In this document: positions 18,832 through 27,183 of the stretch, in pieces
Numbering within the stretch: the stretch's first letter is position 1
Layout: the number at the start of each line of letters is the position of its first letter
Source of the DNA: Paraburkholderia sp. BCC1884
GTDB taxonomy: Bacteria > Pseudomonadota > Gammaproteobacteria > Burkholderiales > Burkholderiaceae
NCBI RefSeq assembly: GCF_900996225.1
Contig: NZ_CAAJGL010000134.1
Coordinates: forward strand, 291,996-355,995
DNA length: 64,000 bases
Direction of reading: 5' to 3'
Position numbers and translations under genes: made by a program
Notes under the pieces: model-generated
What the model was told of the DNA's origin: nothing
Databases searched by the model: none
The model's input: only the letters and a program-made list of their open reading frames with translations

Positions 18832-20034
18832 ATGCGAGTCAAGTTTGCTTACGCCGTGTCCATCGCGGCCGCGGTTGCGATGCTGACCGCGTGCGGCAAG
18901 AAACAGGATGGCGAGGCGGGAGCAGGTGCATCGGCGGCCACGGCGGCAGCGGCACCGGCGAGTGAAGCGGCGACTGTCGTGAAGATCGGTCATGCGGCCC
19001 CGTTGACGGGCAGCATCGCCCATCTGGGCAAGGACAACGAAAACGGCGCGCGTCTGGCGGTCGAAGAAATCAACGCGCAGGGTTTGACGATCGACGGCCA
19101 CAAGATCCAGTTGGAGCTCGACGCGCAAGACGATGCAGCGGACCCGAAAACGGGCACGGCCGTCGCGCAAAAGCTGGTCGACGATCACGTGGTCGCGGTA
19201 GTGGGTCACCTGAATTCGGGGGTGTCGATTCCGGCTTCGAAGATTTATAGCGATGCGAACATCGTGCAGATCTCGCCGTCGTCGACCAATCCGGCGTACA
19301 CGCAGCAGGGTTTCAAGACGACCTACCGGGTCGTCGCCACCGACGCGCAACAAGGGCCGGCGCTCGCCAATTACGCCACGAAGGCGTTGGGCGCCAAACG
19401 CATCGCGATAGTGGACGATGCAACCGCCTACGGTAAGGGGCTCGCGGACGAATTCGCGAAGACCGTGGAGGCGAACGGAGCAAAAGTCGTCGCGCGGGAA
19501 GCGACGAACGACCGGGCCACGGATTTTCGGGCCATCCTCACGAAGATCAAGAGTGTTCAGCCGGACGTGATCATGTTCGGCGGCATGGACGCGACGGGCG
19601 GGCCGTTTACGAAGCAGGCGGCGGCGCTCGGTATCAGGGCAAAAATCCTTGGCGGCGACGGTGTGTGTACCGACAAGGTGGGTGAGCTGGCGGGAACCGC
19701 CGTGCAAAACCTGGTCTGTTCGGAGGCGGGACTCGCGCTTTCGAAAATGGACAAGGGAGCGGACTTCGAGAAGAAGTACGTAGACCGCTTCCACACGCCG
19801 GTGCAGATTTACGCGCCGTTCACGTACGACGCTGTGTACGTGATTGTCGATGCAATGAAGCGCGCTAATTCGATCGAGGCGCCCAAGGTGCTGGCTGCGA
19901 TGCCGTCTACCGATTACAACGGGGTAATCGGTCACATCGCGTTCGACGACAAGGGTGATTTGAAAGAGAGCGCCATTACGCTTTACGACTTCAAGGACGG
20001 CAAGAAAGCGGTCCTCGACGTCGTGAAGATGTGA
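18832..20034 (+). CDS. Branched-chain amino-acid ABC transporter, substrate-binding lipoprotein (LivK-type)
   Basis: Periplasmic type I binding protein of 400 aa. The N-terminus is a lipoprotein signal: basic start, hydrophobic core and lipobox LTAC with Cys21, followed by an Ala-rich linker and KIGHAAPLTGSIAHLG. The peripla_BP_6/Leu-Ile-Val family pattern continues with DDAADPKTGTAVAQKLVDD and VVGHLNSGVSIPAS. ATG 18832 is chosen as the start of the signal peptide. It lies 229 bases ahead of livH with a terminator between, which suggests more binding protein than permease is made. Confidence 0.95.
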   Translation: MRVKFAYAVSIAAAVAMLTACGKKQDGEAGAGASAATAAAAPASEAATVVKIGHAAPLTGSIAHLGKDNENGARLAVEEINAQGLTIDGHKIQLELDAQDDAADPKTGTAVAQKLVDDHVVAVVGHLNSGVSIPASKIYSDANIVQISPSSTNPAYTQQGFKTTYRVVATDAQQGPALANYATKALGAKRIAIVDDATAYGKGLADEFAKTVEANGAKVVAREATNDRATDFRAILTKIKSVQPDVIMFGGMDATGGPFTKQAAALGIRAKILGGDGVCTDKVGELAGTAVQNLVCSEAGLALSKMDKGADFEKKYVDRFHTPVQIYAPFTYDAVYVIVDAMKRANSIEAPKVLAAMPSTDYNGVIGHIAFDDKGDLKESAITLYDFKDGKKAVLDVVKM

Positions 20035-20053
20035 TGACGGAACGTTCAGCCTG

Positions 20054-20086
20054 ACGGCACCGACACCACCCAACGGTGCCGTTTTT
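20054..20086 (+). terminator. Terminator between the binding-protein gene and livH
   Basis: Inverted repeat ACGGCACCG / CGGTGCCGT followed by five T. Sits 20 bases after the stop; partial read-through would feed livHMGF. Confidence 0.8.
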
Positions 20087-20263
20087 GCATCCGCTCAAGG
20101 CGAGCTTGCGACCGCGACCCGGTCGTCAGGGCAAACCGGCGGCGGATAACCCTTACCGGTCTTTTACATCAGTACCCGCAGTGCCGTTGAGATTCCGTAC
20201 CGCATCACCGCCCACCGGCTGATGAAGAACGAGAATCCAGTCGCACGGGCTAAGGAGCATTAA

Positions 20264-21214
20264 ATGGATATCTTCATCCAGCAGGTCCTCAACGGGCTGG
20301 TGCTTGGCAGCGTTTACGCCATCATCGCACTGGGCTATACGATGGTTTACGGCATTCTGGGCATCATCAACTTCGCTCACGGCGATGTGTTGATGGTGGG
20401 CGCGATGGTTGCGCTCTCAGCCATCGGCGTGCTGCAGAACCACTTCCCCGGTCTCGGCAACGTGCCGACGCTCATCATTGCGCTGATCATCGCGGCGATC
20501 GTCTGCGCGGCAGTCGGCTACACGATCGAACGCGTGGCTTACCGGCCGTTGCGTAAAGCGCCGCGTCTCGCCCCGCTGATCACCGCGATCGGCGTGTCGA
20601 TCCTGCTGCAGACGCTGGCCATGATGATCTGGTCGCGTAACCCGCTGCCGTTCCCGCAGTTGTTGCCGACCGATCCGCTGAACGTGATCAAGGCCACGGA
20701 CACGACGCCTGGCGCCGTGATCTCGATGACTGAAATCGTGATCATCGTGGTGGCGTTCCTCGTGATGGGCGGCCTGCTGCTGCTCGTGCACAAGACCAAG
20801 CTCGGCCGCGCGATGCGGGCGATCGCCGAGAATCCGGGCAACGCGTCGCTGATGGGCGTGAACCCGAACTTCGTGATCTCGGCCACCTTCATGATCGGCT
20901 CGGCGCTCGCCGCTCTGGCCGGCGTGATGATCGCCTCGGAATACGGCAACGCACACTTCTATATGGGCTTCATCCCCGGCCTGAAGGCCTTTACCGCAGC
21001 GGTGCTCGGCGGTATCGGCAATCTCGGCGGCGCGATGGTGGGCGGCGTGCTGCTCGGCCTGATCGAACAGCTGGGTGCCGGCTACATCGGCAACCTCACG
21101 GGTGGTGTGTTCGGCAGTAATTATCAGGACGTGTTTGCCTTCATCGTGCTGATCATTGTGCTGGTGTTCCGTCCGTCGGGCCTGCTCGGCGAACGCGTTG
21201 CAGATCGCGCCTGA
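20264..21214 (+). CDS. livH: Branched-chain amino-acid ABC transporter permease LivH
   Basis: Inner-membrane permease of 316 aa with about eight hydrophobic segments. LivH family features are FIQQVLNGLVLGSVYAIIALG at the N-terminus and GLKAFTAAVLGGIGNLGGAMVGG near the C-terminus. AAGGAG precedes the ATG. First gene of livHMGF. Confidence 0.96.
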   Translation: MDIFIQQVLNGLVLGSVYAIIALGYTMVYGILGIINFAHGDVLMVGAMVALSAIGVLQNHFPGLGNVPTLIIALIIAAIVCAAVGYTIERVAYRPLRKAPRLAPLITAIGVSILLQTLAMMIWSRNPLPFPQLLPTDPLNVIKATDTTPGAVISMTEIVIIVVAFLVMGGLLLLVHKTKLGRAMRAIAENPGNASLMGVNPNFVISATFMIGSALAALAGVMIASEYGNAHFYMGFIPGLKAFTAAVLGGIGNLGGAMVGGVLLGLIEQLGAGYIGNLTGGVFGSNYQDVFAFIVLIIVLVFRPSGLLGERVADRA

Positions 21215-21232
21215 TCCAGGGAGAAAATAAAC

Positions 21233-22402
21233 ATGACCTCAATTCAACCGATCGAGCCGTCCACGACGCTCATCCCTGAAAAGAACCGCACCAAAACGCT
21301 GACCATCGGCATCATCACCGCGCTCTTCGTGATCGCGGCACCGATGATCATCGGCACGGCCGGTGGCAACTACTGGGTCCGCGTGCTCGACTTCGCGATG
21401 CTGTACGTGATGCTCGCGCTCGGCCTCAACGTGGTGGTCGGCTTCGCCGGCCTGCTGGATTTGGGCTACATCGCGTTCTACGCGGTCGGCGCCTATACGT
21501 CCGCGTTGCTGAGTTCGCCGCATCTGTCGTCGCAATTCGAGTGGATCGCGCATCTTGCGCCGAACGGGCTGCACGTGCCGTTCCTCATCATCGTGCCGTG
21601 CGCGATGGCGGTCGCCGCGTTCTTCGGCGTGATCCTCGGCGCACCGACGCTGCGTCTGCGTGGCGACTACCTCGCCATCGTGACGTTGGGCTTCGGGGAA
21701 ATCGTGCGGATCTTCCTGAACAACCTCGACCGTCCGGTGAACATCACCAACGGCCCGAAGGGGATCACGGCGATCGACCCGGTGCATTTCGGCGACTTCA
21801 GCCTCGCGCAGACGCACACGCTGTTCGGCTTCCAGTTTCCGACGGTCTACTCGTACTACTACCTGTTCGTGGTCGGCGCGCTGGTGGTGATCTGGGTGTG
21901 TACGCGCTTGCAGCACTCGCGCATCGGCCGTGCATGGGCCGCGATCCGCGAAGATGAAATCGCCGCCAAGGCGATGGGTATCAACACCCGTAACGTGAAG
22001 CTGCTGGCGTTCGCGATGGGCGCGTCGTTCGGCGGCCTGTCGGGCGCGATGTTCGGTTCGTTCCAGGGCTTCGTCTCGCCGGAATCGTTCACGCTGCCGG
22101 AATCGATCGTCGTGCTGGCCTGCGTGGTGCTGGGCGGTATGGGCCACATCCCGGGCGTGATTCTCGGCGCCGTGCTGCTCGCCGTGCTGCCGGAATTCCT
22201 GCGCTCCACGATGGGTCCGCTGCAGAACATGCTCTTCGGTCACGAAATCGTCGACACGGAAGTGATCCGTCAGCTGGTCTACGCACTCGCGATGGTGCTG
22301 ATCATGCTGTACCGCTCGGAAGGCTTGTGGCCCTCGCCCAAGCACGAAGACAAGATTGCGAAACTGTCGAAGCGTAACGGCAAGAAGCCGGTGCGCGCGT
22401 AA
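21233..22402 (+). CDS. livM: Branched-chain amino-acid ABC transporter permease LivM
   Basis: Second permease of the same importer, 389 aa. It shows the LivM pattern NVVVGFAGLLDLGYIAFYAVG and LRGDYLAIVTLGFGEIVRI, and ends in a basic tail. It starts 18 bases after livH with a GGGAG site. Confidence 0.96.
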   Translation: MTSIQPIEPSTTLIPEKNRTKTLTIGIITALFVIAAPMIIGTAGGNYWVRVLDFAMLYVMLALGLNVVVGFAGLLDLGYIAFYAVGAYTSALLSSPHLSSQFEWIAHLAPNGLHVPFLIIVPCAMAVAAFFGVILGAPTLRLRGDYLAIVTLGFGEIVRIFLNNLDRPVNITNGPKGITAIDPVHFGDFSLAQTHTLFGFQFPTVYSYYYLFVVGALVVIWVCTRLQHSRIGRAWAAIREDEIAAKAMGINTRNVKLLAFAMGASFGGLSGAMFGSFQGFVSPESFTLPESIVVLACVVLGGMGHIPGVILGAVLLAVLPEFLRSTMGPLQNMLFGHEIVDTEVIRQLVYALAMVLIMLYRSEGLWPSPKHEDKIAKLSKRNGKKPVRA

Positions 22403-22420
22403 ATCACCGAGGACACAAAA

Positions 22421-23194
22421 ATGAGCGACAACATTCGACTGTCGGTGAAAGGCGTCAACAAGCGCTTTGGCGGCTTGCAAGCTTTGTCCGACGTCGGGCT
22501 TGAGATCAAGTCCGGCCAGATTTACGGTTTGATCGGCCCGAACGGCGCCGGCAAGACCACCTTCTTCAATGTGATCACGGGCCTGTACACGCCGGATTCG
22601 GGCGACTTCAAGCTCGACGGCGAGAACTACACGCCGACTGCGGTGTATCAGGTGGCGAAGGCCGGTATCGCACGTACGTTCCAGAACATTCGTCTGTTCG
22701 GCGGCATGACCGCGCTGGAAAACGTGATGGTCGGCCGTCACGTGCGGACCAAACACGGCCTGATCGGCGCGGTGTTCCAGACGCCGTCCGAGCGCAAGGA
22801 AGAGCGCGAAATCAAGGAGCGTGCGATCGAACTGCTGGAGTACGTCGGCATTGCGCAGTACGCGGACTACACGTCGCGCAATCTCTCGTACGGCCACCAG
22901 CGTCGTCTGGAAATTGCCCGTGCGCTGGCCACCGATCCGAAGCTGCTCGCGCTCGACGAACCGGCCGCCGGCATGAACGCGACGGAAAAGGTCGAGCTGA
23001 CTAAACTGCTCGACAAGATCCGCAGCGACGGCAAGACGATTCTGCTGATCGAGCACGACGTGAAACTCGTGATGGGTCTGTGCAACCAGATGACGGTGCT
23101 CGACTACGGCAAGGTGATTGCGCAAGGTCTGCCGCAAGACGTGCAGAAGGATCCGAAGGTGATCGAAGCTTATCTGGGTGCGGGAGTCCACTGA
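22421..23194 (+). CDS. livG: Branched-chain amino-acid ABC transporter ATPase LivG
   Basis: ABC ATPase of 257 aa: Walker A GPNGAGKTT near residues 42-50, LivG-specific insertion after ARTFQNIRLF, signature LSYGHQRRLEIARAL, Walker B LLALDEPAAGMN, and a switch His (LIEHDVKLVMG). Its stop overlaps the livF ATG (TGATG). Confidence 0.96.
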   Translation: MSDNIRLSVKGVNKRFGGLQALSDVGLEIKSGQIYGLIGPNGAGKTTFFNVITGLYTPDSGDFKLDGENYTPTAVYQVAKAGIARTFQNIRLFGGMTALENVMVGRHVRTKHGLIGAVFQTPSERKEEREIKERAIELLEYVGIAQYADYTSRNLSYGHQRRLEIARALATDPKLLALDEPAAGMNATEKVELTKLLDKIRSDGKTILLIEHDVKLVMGLCNQMTVLDYGKVIAQGLPQDVQKDPKVIEAYLGAGVH

Positions 23195-23916
23195 TGTCCA
23201 CAACGCAAGCAATGTTGAAAATCAAGGGCCTTCAGGTCAATTACGGCGGCATCCAGGCAGTCAAGGGCATCGACCTCGAAGTCGCGCAGGGCGAACTGGT
23301 CACGCTGATCGGTGCGAACGGCGCGGGCAAGACCACGACGATGAAGGCGATCACGGGCCTCAAGCCCTACACGATCGGCGACATCGAGTACATGGGCGAG
23401 TCGATCAAGGGCGTGCCGCCCCATCTGTTGCTGAAGAAAGGTCTGGCGATGGTGCCGGAAGGCCGCGGTATCTTCGCGCGCATGTCGATCATCGAAAACA
23501 TGCAGATGGGTGCGTATCTGCGTACGGATACCGACGGCATCAAGTCGGACGTCGATCGCATGTTCGGCTTCTTCCCGCGTCTGAAGGAACGTGCCACGCA
23601 ATATGCGGGCACGCTCTCGGGCGGCGAACAGCAGATGCTGGCGATGGCGCGCGCGATCATCTCGCGTCCCAAGCTGTTGCTGCTGGACGAACCGTCGATG
23701 GGTCTGTCGCCGATCATGGTCGAGAAGATCTTCGAAGTGGTGCGCGCAATTTCGGCTGAAGGCATGACCGTGCTGCTGGTCGAGCAGAACGCGCGCCTGG
23801 CGTTGCAAGCAGCGAATCGCGGCTACGTGATGGACTCGGGTCTGGTCACGATGTCCGGCGATGCGAAGACGATGCTGGATGATCCGAAGGTGCGGGCGGC
23901 TTATCTGGGTGAATAA
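23194..23916 (+). CDS. livF: Branched-chain amino-acid ABC transporter ATPase LivF
   Basis: Second ATPase, 240 aa: Walker A GANGAGKTT, Q-loop region MVPEGRGIFARMS, signature LSGGEQQMLAMARAI, Walker B LLLLDEPSMGLSP. ATG 23194 is chosen because it overlaps the livG stop and gives the normal LivF length; the frame is open further into livG. A bidirectional terminator follows. Confidence 0.96.
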   Translation: MSTTQAMLKIKGLQVNYGGIQAVKGIDLEVAQGELVTLIGANGAGKTTTMKAITGLKPYTIGDIEYMGESIKGVPPHLLLKKGLAMVPEGRGIFARMSIIENMQMGAYLRTDTDGIKSDVDRMFGFFPRLKERATQYAGTLSGGEQQMLAMARAIISRPKLLLLDEPSMGLSPIMVEKIFEVVRAISAEGMTVLLVEQNARLALQAANRGYVMDSGLVTMSGDAKTMLDDPKVRAAYLGE

Positions 23917-23935
23917 ACCTGGTTAGCCGAACGAC

Positions 23936-23967
23936 AAAAAAAGGCCGCATGCCAATGCGGCCTTTTT
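23936..23967. terminator. Bidirectional terminator after livF
   Basis: Stem AAAAAGGCCGCAT / ATGCGGCCTTTTT with a GCCA loop between livF (+) and the acetyltransferase gene (-). Confidence 0.9.
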
Positions 23968-23987
23968 CTATTCAAACGCGCGACGGC

Positions 23988-24458
23988 TCAGGCAGCCGCC
24001 ACCGGGTCCGCCAGTTCTCCCAGACGCTTGCCCAAACTGACCACCGCATCGGCGCGATAACCGAGCGCTTCGTAAAACGCGCGGATATCGGTCTTGGCGG
24101 ACAACACCTGCAGGTTCAGCTTCGGGCAGCCGCGTTCGGTCAACGCCTGTTCGACATGCGCGACGAGCCGCGTGCCGATCCCATGACGACGCACCGCCGT
24201 ATCCACCGCGAGCGAGTACAGCCAGCCCCGGTGCCCGTCGTAGCCGCCCATCACCGTGCCGACGATGCGCCCGTCGAGCGTTGCGACAAAGAACAGTTCG
24301 GGCTGCGTCGTCAGCTTGTTGGCGATCGACAGATGCGGGTTACGCTGCGGCCTCGTGAGATCCCGGTACTCGGGGAAGGCGTCTTGCCACAGCGCGACCA
24401 CGGCATCGGTGTCGCGCGCGTCGAAGCGGCGGATCGATAGCGTGGTGCTCGTCGTCAT
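23988..24458 (-). CDS. GNAT-family N-acetyltransferase (YpeA-like)
   Basis: A 156 aa single-domain acetyltransferase. The acetyl-CoA site is the RRHGIGTRLVAHVEQAL segment (about residues 89-105), preceded by VAGTVMGG-type strand (RIVGTVMGGYDGHRGWLYSLAV). It resembles the YpeA group, whose substrate is unknown to me. It lies 30 bases downstream of the ArgD-type gene on the same strand and may be cotranscribed. Confidence 0.9.
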   Translation of the reverse strand: MTTSTTLSIRRFDARDTDAVVALWQDAFPEYRDLTRPQRNPHLSIANKLTTQPELFFVATLDGRIVGTVMGGYDGHRGWLYSLAVDTAVRRHGIGTRLVAHVEQALTERGCPKLNLQVLSAKTDIRAFYEALGYRADAVVSLGKRLGELADPVAAA

Positions 24459-24488
24459 AATCGGGTTCCTGTCTGGGTTGGCGTCGGA

Positions 24489-25673
24489 TTAGAGCGTGTC
24501 GAGAATCGAACGCAGCATCGCCATCATCTGGTCGATTTCTTCGTTCGTCACGTTCAGCGCCGGCATGAAGCGCAACAGGTTCGGACGCGCCGCGTTCAGC
24601 AGCAGGCCGTCGGGCTGCATGTCACGTGCTTTCTCGACGATCTGGTTGCCGATGTCCTTGCCGAGCAGCAGCGCCCGCAGCAGGCCTTCACCGCGCTCGC
24701 CCTCGAAACCGCGCTCTTCCGACAACTCCAGCAGCTTTGCGCGCAGATAGTCGCCGCGTGCGCGCACGCCTTCGAGGAAGCCCGGCGCGGTCAGTTGCGA
24801 GATCACCGAGTAGCCGACTGCGGTCATCAACGGATTGCCGTTGTAGGTGCCGCCCTGGTCTCCGGCTTCGAATACGGCCACGTCCGCTTTTGCGAGCAGG
24901 GCCGCGAGCGGCACGCCGCCGCCGATGCCCTTGCCGAGCGTCATGATGTCCGGCTCGACGCCCGACAGCTCGTACGCGAACAGCGTGCCGGCACGGCCGC
25001 AGCCGCTTTGCACTTCATCGACGATCAGCAGCAGGTTGTGCTTTTTCGTCAGATCGCGCAGTTGCTGCATGAATTCGCGCGTGGCCGGAATCACGCCGCC
25101 TTCGCCCTGAATCGGTTCGAGCATCACGGCGACGGTCTTCGCGTTGATCAGCTTTTCCACTGATGCGATGTCGTTCAGATCCGCCTTCGGAAAGCCCGGC
25201 ACTTGCGGCGCGTAGATCGTGTCCCAGCCCGGCTTGCCGCTGGCCGACATGGTGGCGATCGTCCGGCCGTGGAAGCTGTGGTCGAACGTGATGATTTCGA
25301 ACGCGCCGTCCTTGTGCTTCTTGCCCCACTTGCGCGCGAGCTTGATCGCGCCTTCGTTGGCTTCCGCGCCGCTGTTGGCGAAGAACACCTTGTCGAAGCA
25401 GCTGTGCTGCGTGAGCAGACCCGCGAGTTGCGCCATGGGCTGGTTGTAGAAGGCCGGCGACGGGTTGATCAGCAGCCTGGATTGCGTGTTCAGCGCTTCG
25501 ATCATGCCGTCGTTGCAATGACCGAGGCTGTTGACCGCCCACCCCTGGATGAAGTCCAGATAGCGCTTGCCGTTATTGTCGTAGAGCCACGAGCCCTTGC
25601 CGTGCGTGAAAACGATTTCGGGCCGGTTCGTGATGTACATCAGCGACTCGATCGGGTACTCAGTGAAATTCAT
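24489..25673 (-). CDS. argD: Acetylornithine aminotransferase family protein (ArgD-type)
   Basis: PLP-dependent class III aminotransferase of 394 aa. It has FFANSGAEANEGAIKLAR, the HSFHGRT motif, VDEVQSGCGRAGTLFAYE and the PLP lysine in TLGKGIGGGVP (Lys248). The family role is transfer between N-acetylornithine and 2-oxoglutarate in arginine synthesis; other class III substrates cannot be excluded. ATG 25673 has GGAG 10-11 bases upstream. The region upstream carries an arginine-rich leader ORF and a terminator, which supports the arginine link. Confidence 0.9.
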   Translation of the reverse strand: MNFTEYPIESLMYITNRPEIVFTHGKGSWLYDNNGKRYLDFIQGWAVNSLGHCNDGMIEALNTQSRLLINPSPAFYNQPMAQLAGLLTQHSCFDKVFFANSGAEANEGAIKLARKWGKKHKDGAFEIITFDHSFHGRTIATMSASGKPGWDTIYAPQVPGFPKADLNDIASVEKLINAKTVAVMLEPIQGEGGVIPATREFMQQLRDLTKKHNLLLIVDEVQSGCGRAGTLFAYELSGVEPDIMTLGKGIGGGVPLAALLAKADVAVFEAGDQGGTYNGNPLMTAVGYSVISQLTAPGFLEGVRARGDYLRAKLLELSEERGFEGERGEGLLRALLLGKDIGNQIVEKARDMQPDGLLLNAARPNLLRFMPALNVTNEEIDQMMAMLRSILDTL

Positions 25674-25740
25674 GACGGCAGGCTCCAGACAACGGGTGAG
25701 GGTGGGCGAGAAGTGGCCAGACAAGAAACAACGGCCGGAA

Positions 25741-25771
25741 AAACAAAAAAGCCACGGCATGCCGTGGCTTT
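25741..25771 (-). terminator. Intrinsic terminator in the leader of argD (attenuator)
   Basis: Perfect palindrome at 25748-25771: stem AAAGCCACGG / CCGTGGCTTT with a CATG loop, followed on the minus strand by a long U-tract (plus bases 25741-25750). It lies about 70 bases before the argD ATG, not after any gene. Its 5' arm can instead pair with 25818-25828 (see findings). Confidence 0.88.
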
Positions 25772-25832
25772 CATGATTCGAACTGCTTGCACCTTGGTGT
25801 GGCGCGAATCCGTGACGAAGCCAGCGGCGTCC

Positions 25833-25883
25833 CTAAGGGAGCGGCGAGCGGCGGCGTCGGAGTTCGGATTGGATGCGGTTCAT
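25833..25883 (-). CDS. Arginine-rich 16-residue leader peptide upstream of argD
   Basis: ORF of 16 codons plus TAG reading MNRIQSELRRRRSPLP. It has four consecutive arginine codons (CGA CGC CGC CGC) at positions 9-12 and another at 3. It lies between the candidate promoter (25891-25920) and the terminator (25748-25771). The predicted transcript start is at or within a few bases of the ATG, so it may be translated as a leaderless ORF. Its likely purpose is to sense arginyl-tRNA by ribosome stalling. The peptide is too short for homology evidence. Confidence 0.6.
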   Translation of the reverse strand: MNRIQSELRRRRSPLP

Positions 25884-25890
25884 GCGCGAA

Positions 25891-25920
25891 AGAATACGAC
25901 AAGGAAAGCGCTGGTGTAAA
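25891..25920 (-). promoter_or_regulatory. Promoter for the argD leader transcript
   Basis: Minus strand TTTACA (25915-25920), 18-base spacer, TATTCT (25891-25896). The start point falls around 25883-25885, at the leader ORF. Confidence 0.5.
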
Positions 25921-26056
25921 CCATGAATTTGCACAAATGTGTGCTGCACGACGTCAGGATGAGTTTGACAGCGTGCCTGTTTCAGTTTCATGAACGGCGC
26001 GATCGTTACTCGATTGCGTCGTTCGCGCCTTTGCAACTCGATATTGAACTGCGCTT

Positions 26057-27088
26057 TTAAACCGCGTTCACCAGATCCGCTGCGCTCGTAAACGAGTCCG
26101 CATAAAACTCGTCTTCCGGCAGACCGTGATGCTGCGTGAAATCGCGCTGCGCCGATTCGACCATCACCGGCGCGCCGCACGCATACACCTGATACGCCGA
26201 CAGATCCGGCAGGTCCTCGATCACCGCGCGATGCACGAAGCCGACGCGGCCCGTCCACGCATCGTTCGCGTCCGGTTCCGACAGCACCGGCACGAACTTG
26301 AAGTTCGGAATCTCACGCGCCCACTGCTCGGCCAGTTCGAGCAAATACAGGTCTTTCTTACGACGCGCGCCCCAGTAAAGCGTCATCGGCCGATTCAGGT
26401 TCTTGAACACTGCGTGCTCGACGATCGCCTTGAGCGGCGCGAAGCCCGTGCCCGAGGCCAGCAGCACGATCGGCTTGTCCGAGTCTTCACGCAGGAAGAA
26501 CGTGCCGAGCGGCGCTTCGAAGCGCAGGATGTCGCGCTCGTTCATCGCGCCGAACACGTGGTCGGTGAATGCGCCGCCGGGCATATGGCGAATATGCAGC
26601 TCGATCGGGCCTTCCGCGTGCGGTGCGCTCGCCATCGAATAGCTGCGACGCTTGCCGTCCTTCAGAATGAATTCGAGGTACTGGCCGGCCAGATATTGCA
26701 GGCGTTCGTTGGCGGGCAGTTGCAGCTTGAGCACGACGACGTCGTCGGCCTTGCGCTCGATCGCGTTCACGCGGCACGGCAGCTTCTTGACCTGCACGTC
26801 GCCGACGCCGGCCACTTCGCGGACATCGACTTCGAGATCGGTGCACGCGGTCGCGCAGCAAAGCAGCGCCATGCCGCGCGTCTTTTCGTCGTTCGACAAA
26901 GCCGACGACGAATGCGCGCGCTGCTCGATCTCGCCGCTGATCACCGTGCCCTTGCATGAACCGCAAGCGCCGTTCTTGCAGCCATACGGCAGGCCGATGC
27001 CTTGGCGCAAGGCGGCGCTCAGCACCGGTTCGTCCTGTTCTACCTGAAACTGCCGGCCGCTTTGCCGGAGCGTGACGTTAAAAGCCAT
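26057..27088 (-). CDS. NAD(P)H-dependent ferredoxin-reductase-type flavoprotein (CDP-6-deoxy-glucoseen reductase-like)
   Basis: Three-domain electron-transfer protein of 343 aa. A plant-type 2Fe-2S ferredoxin domain is first (CKNGACGSCKG, cysteines 37, 42 and 45, with the fourth in the LLCCATACTD region). An FAD domain (RRSYSMASAP) and an NAD domain (VLLASGTGFAPLKAIVEH) follow. The family includes AscD/E3 and oxygenase reductases; nothing nearby indicates deoxysugar synthesis, so the electron acceptor is unknown. ATG 27088 (MAFNVTLRQSG) is the natural domain start. Confidence 0.88.
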   Translation of the reverse strand: MAFNVTLRQSGRQFQVEQDEPVLSAALRQGIGLPYGCKNGACGSCKGTVISGEIEQRAHSSSALSNDEKTRGMALLCCATACTDLEVDVREVAGVGDVQVKKLPCRVNAIERKADDVVVLKLQLPANERLQYLAGQYLEFILKDGKRRSYSMASAPHAEGPIELHIRHMPGGAFTDHVFGAMNERDILRFEAPLGTFFLREDSDKPIVLLASGTGFAPLKAIVEHAVFKNLNRPMTLYWGARRKKDLYLLELAEQWAREIPNFKFVPVLSEPDANDAWTGRVGFVHRAVIEDLPDLSAYQVYACGAPVMVESAQRDFTQHHGLPEDEFYADSFTSAADLVNAV

Positions 27089-27183
27089 AGAGTGTTCGAA
27101 ATCGAAAAATCGGTAATCGTTATCGGATCCGCGGCAGCCACTGCGCGGTACCTGCCGTGCTTGACGGCTACAATGCGTCCACC

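Noticed and set aside
21239..23212. A 657-codon minus-strand open frame
   Set aside because: Opposite livM and livG and extremely rich in His/Arg/Gln; no domain pattern.
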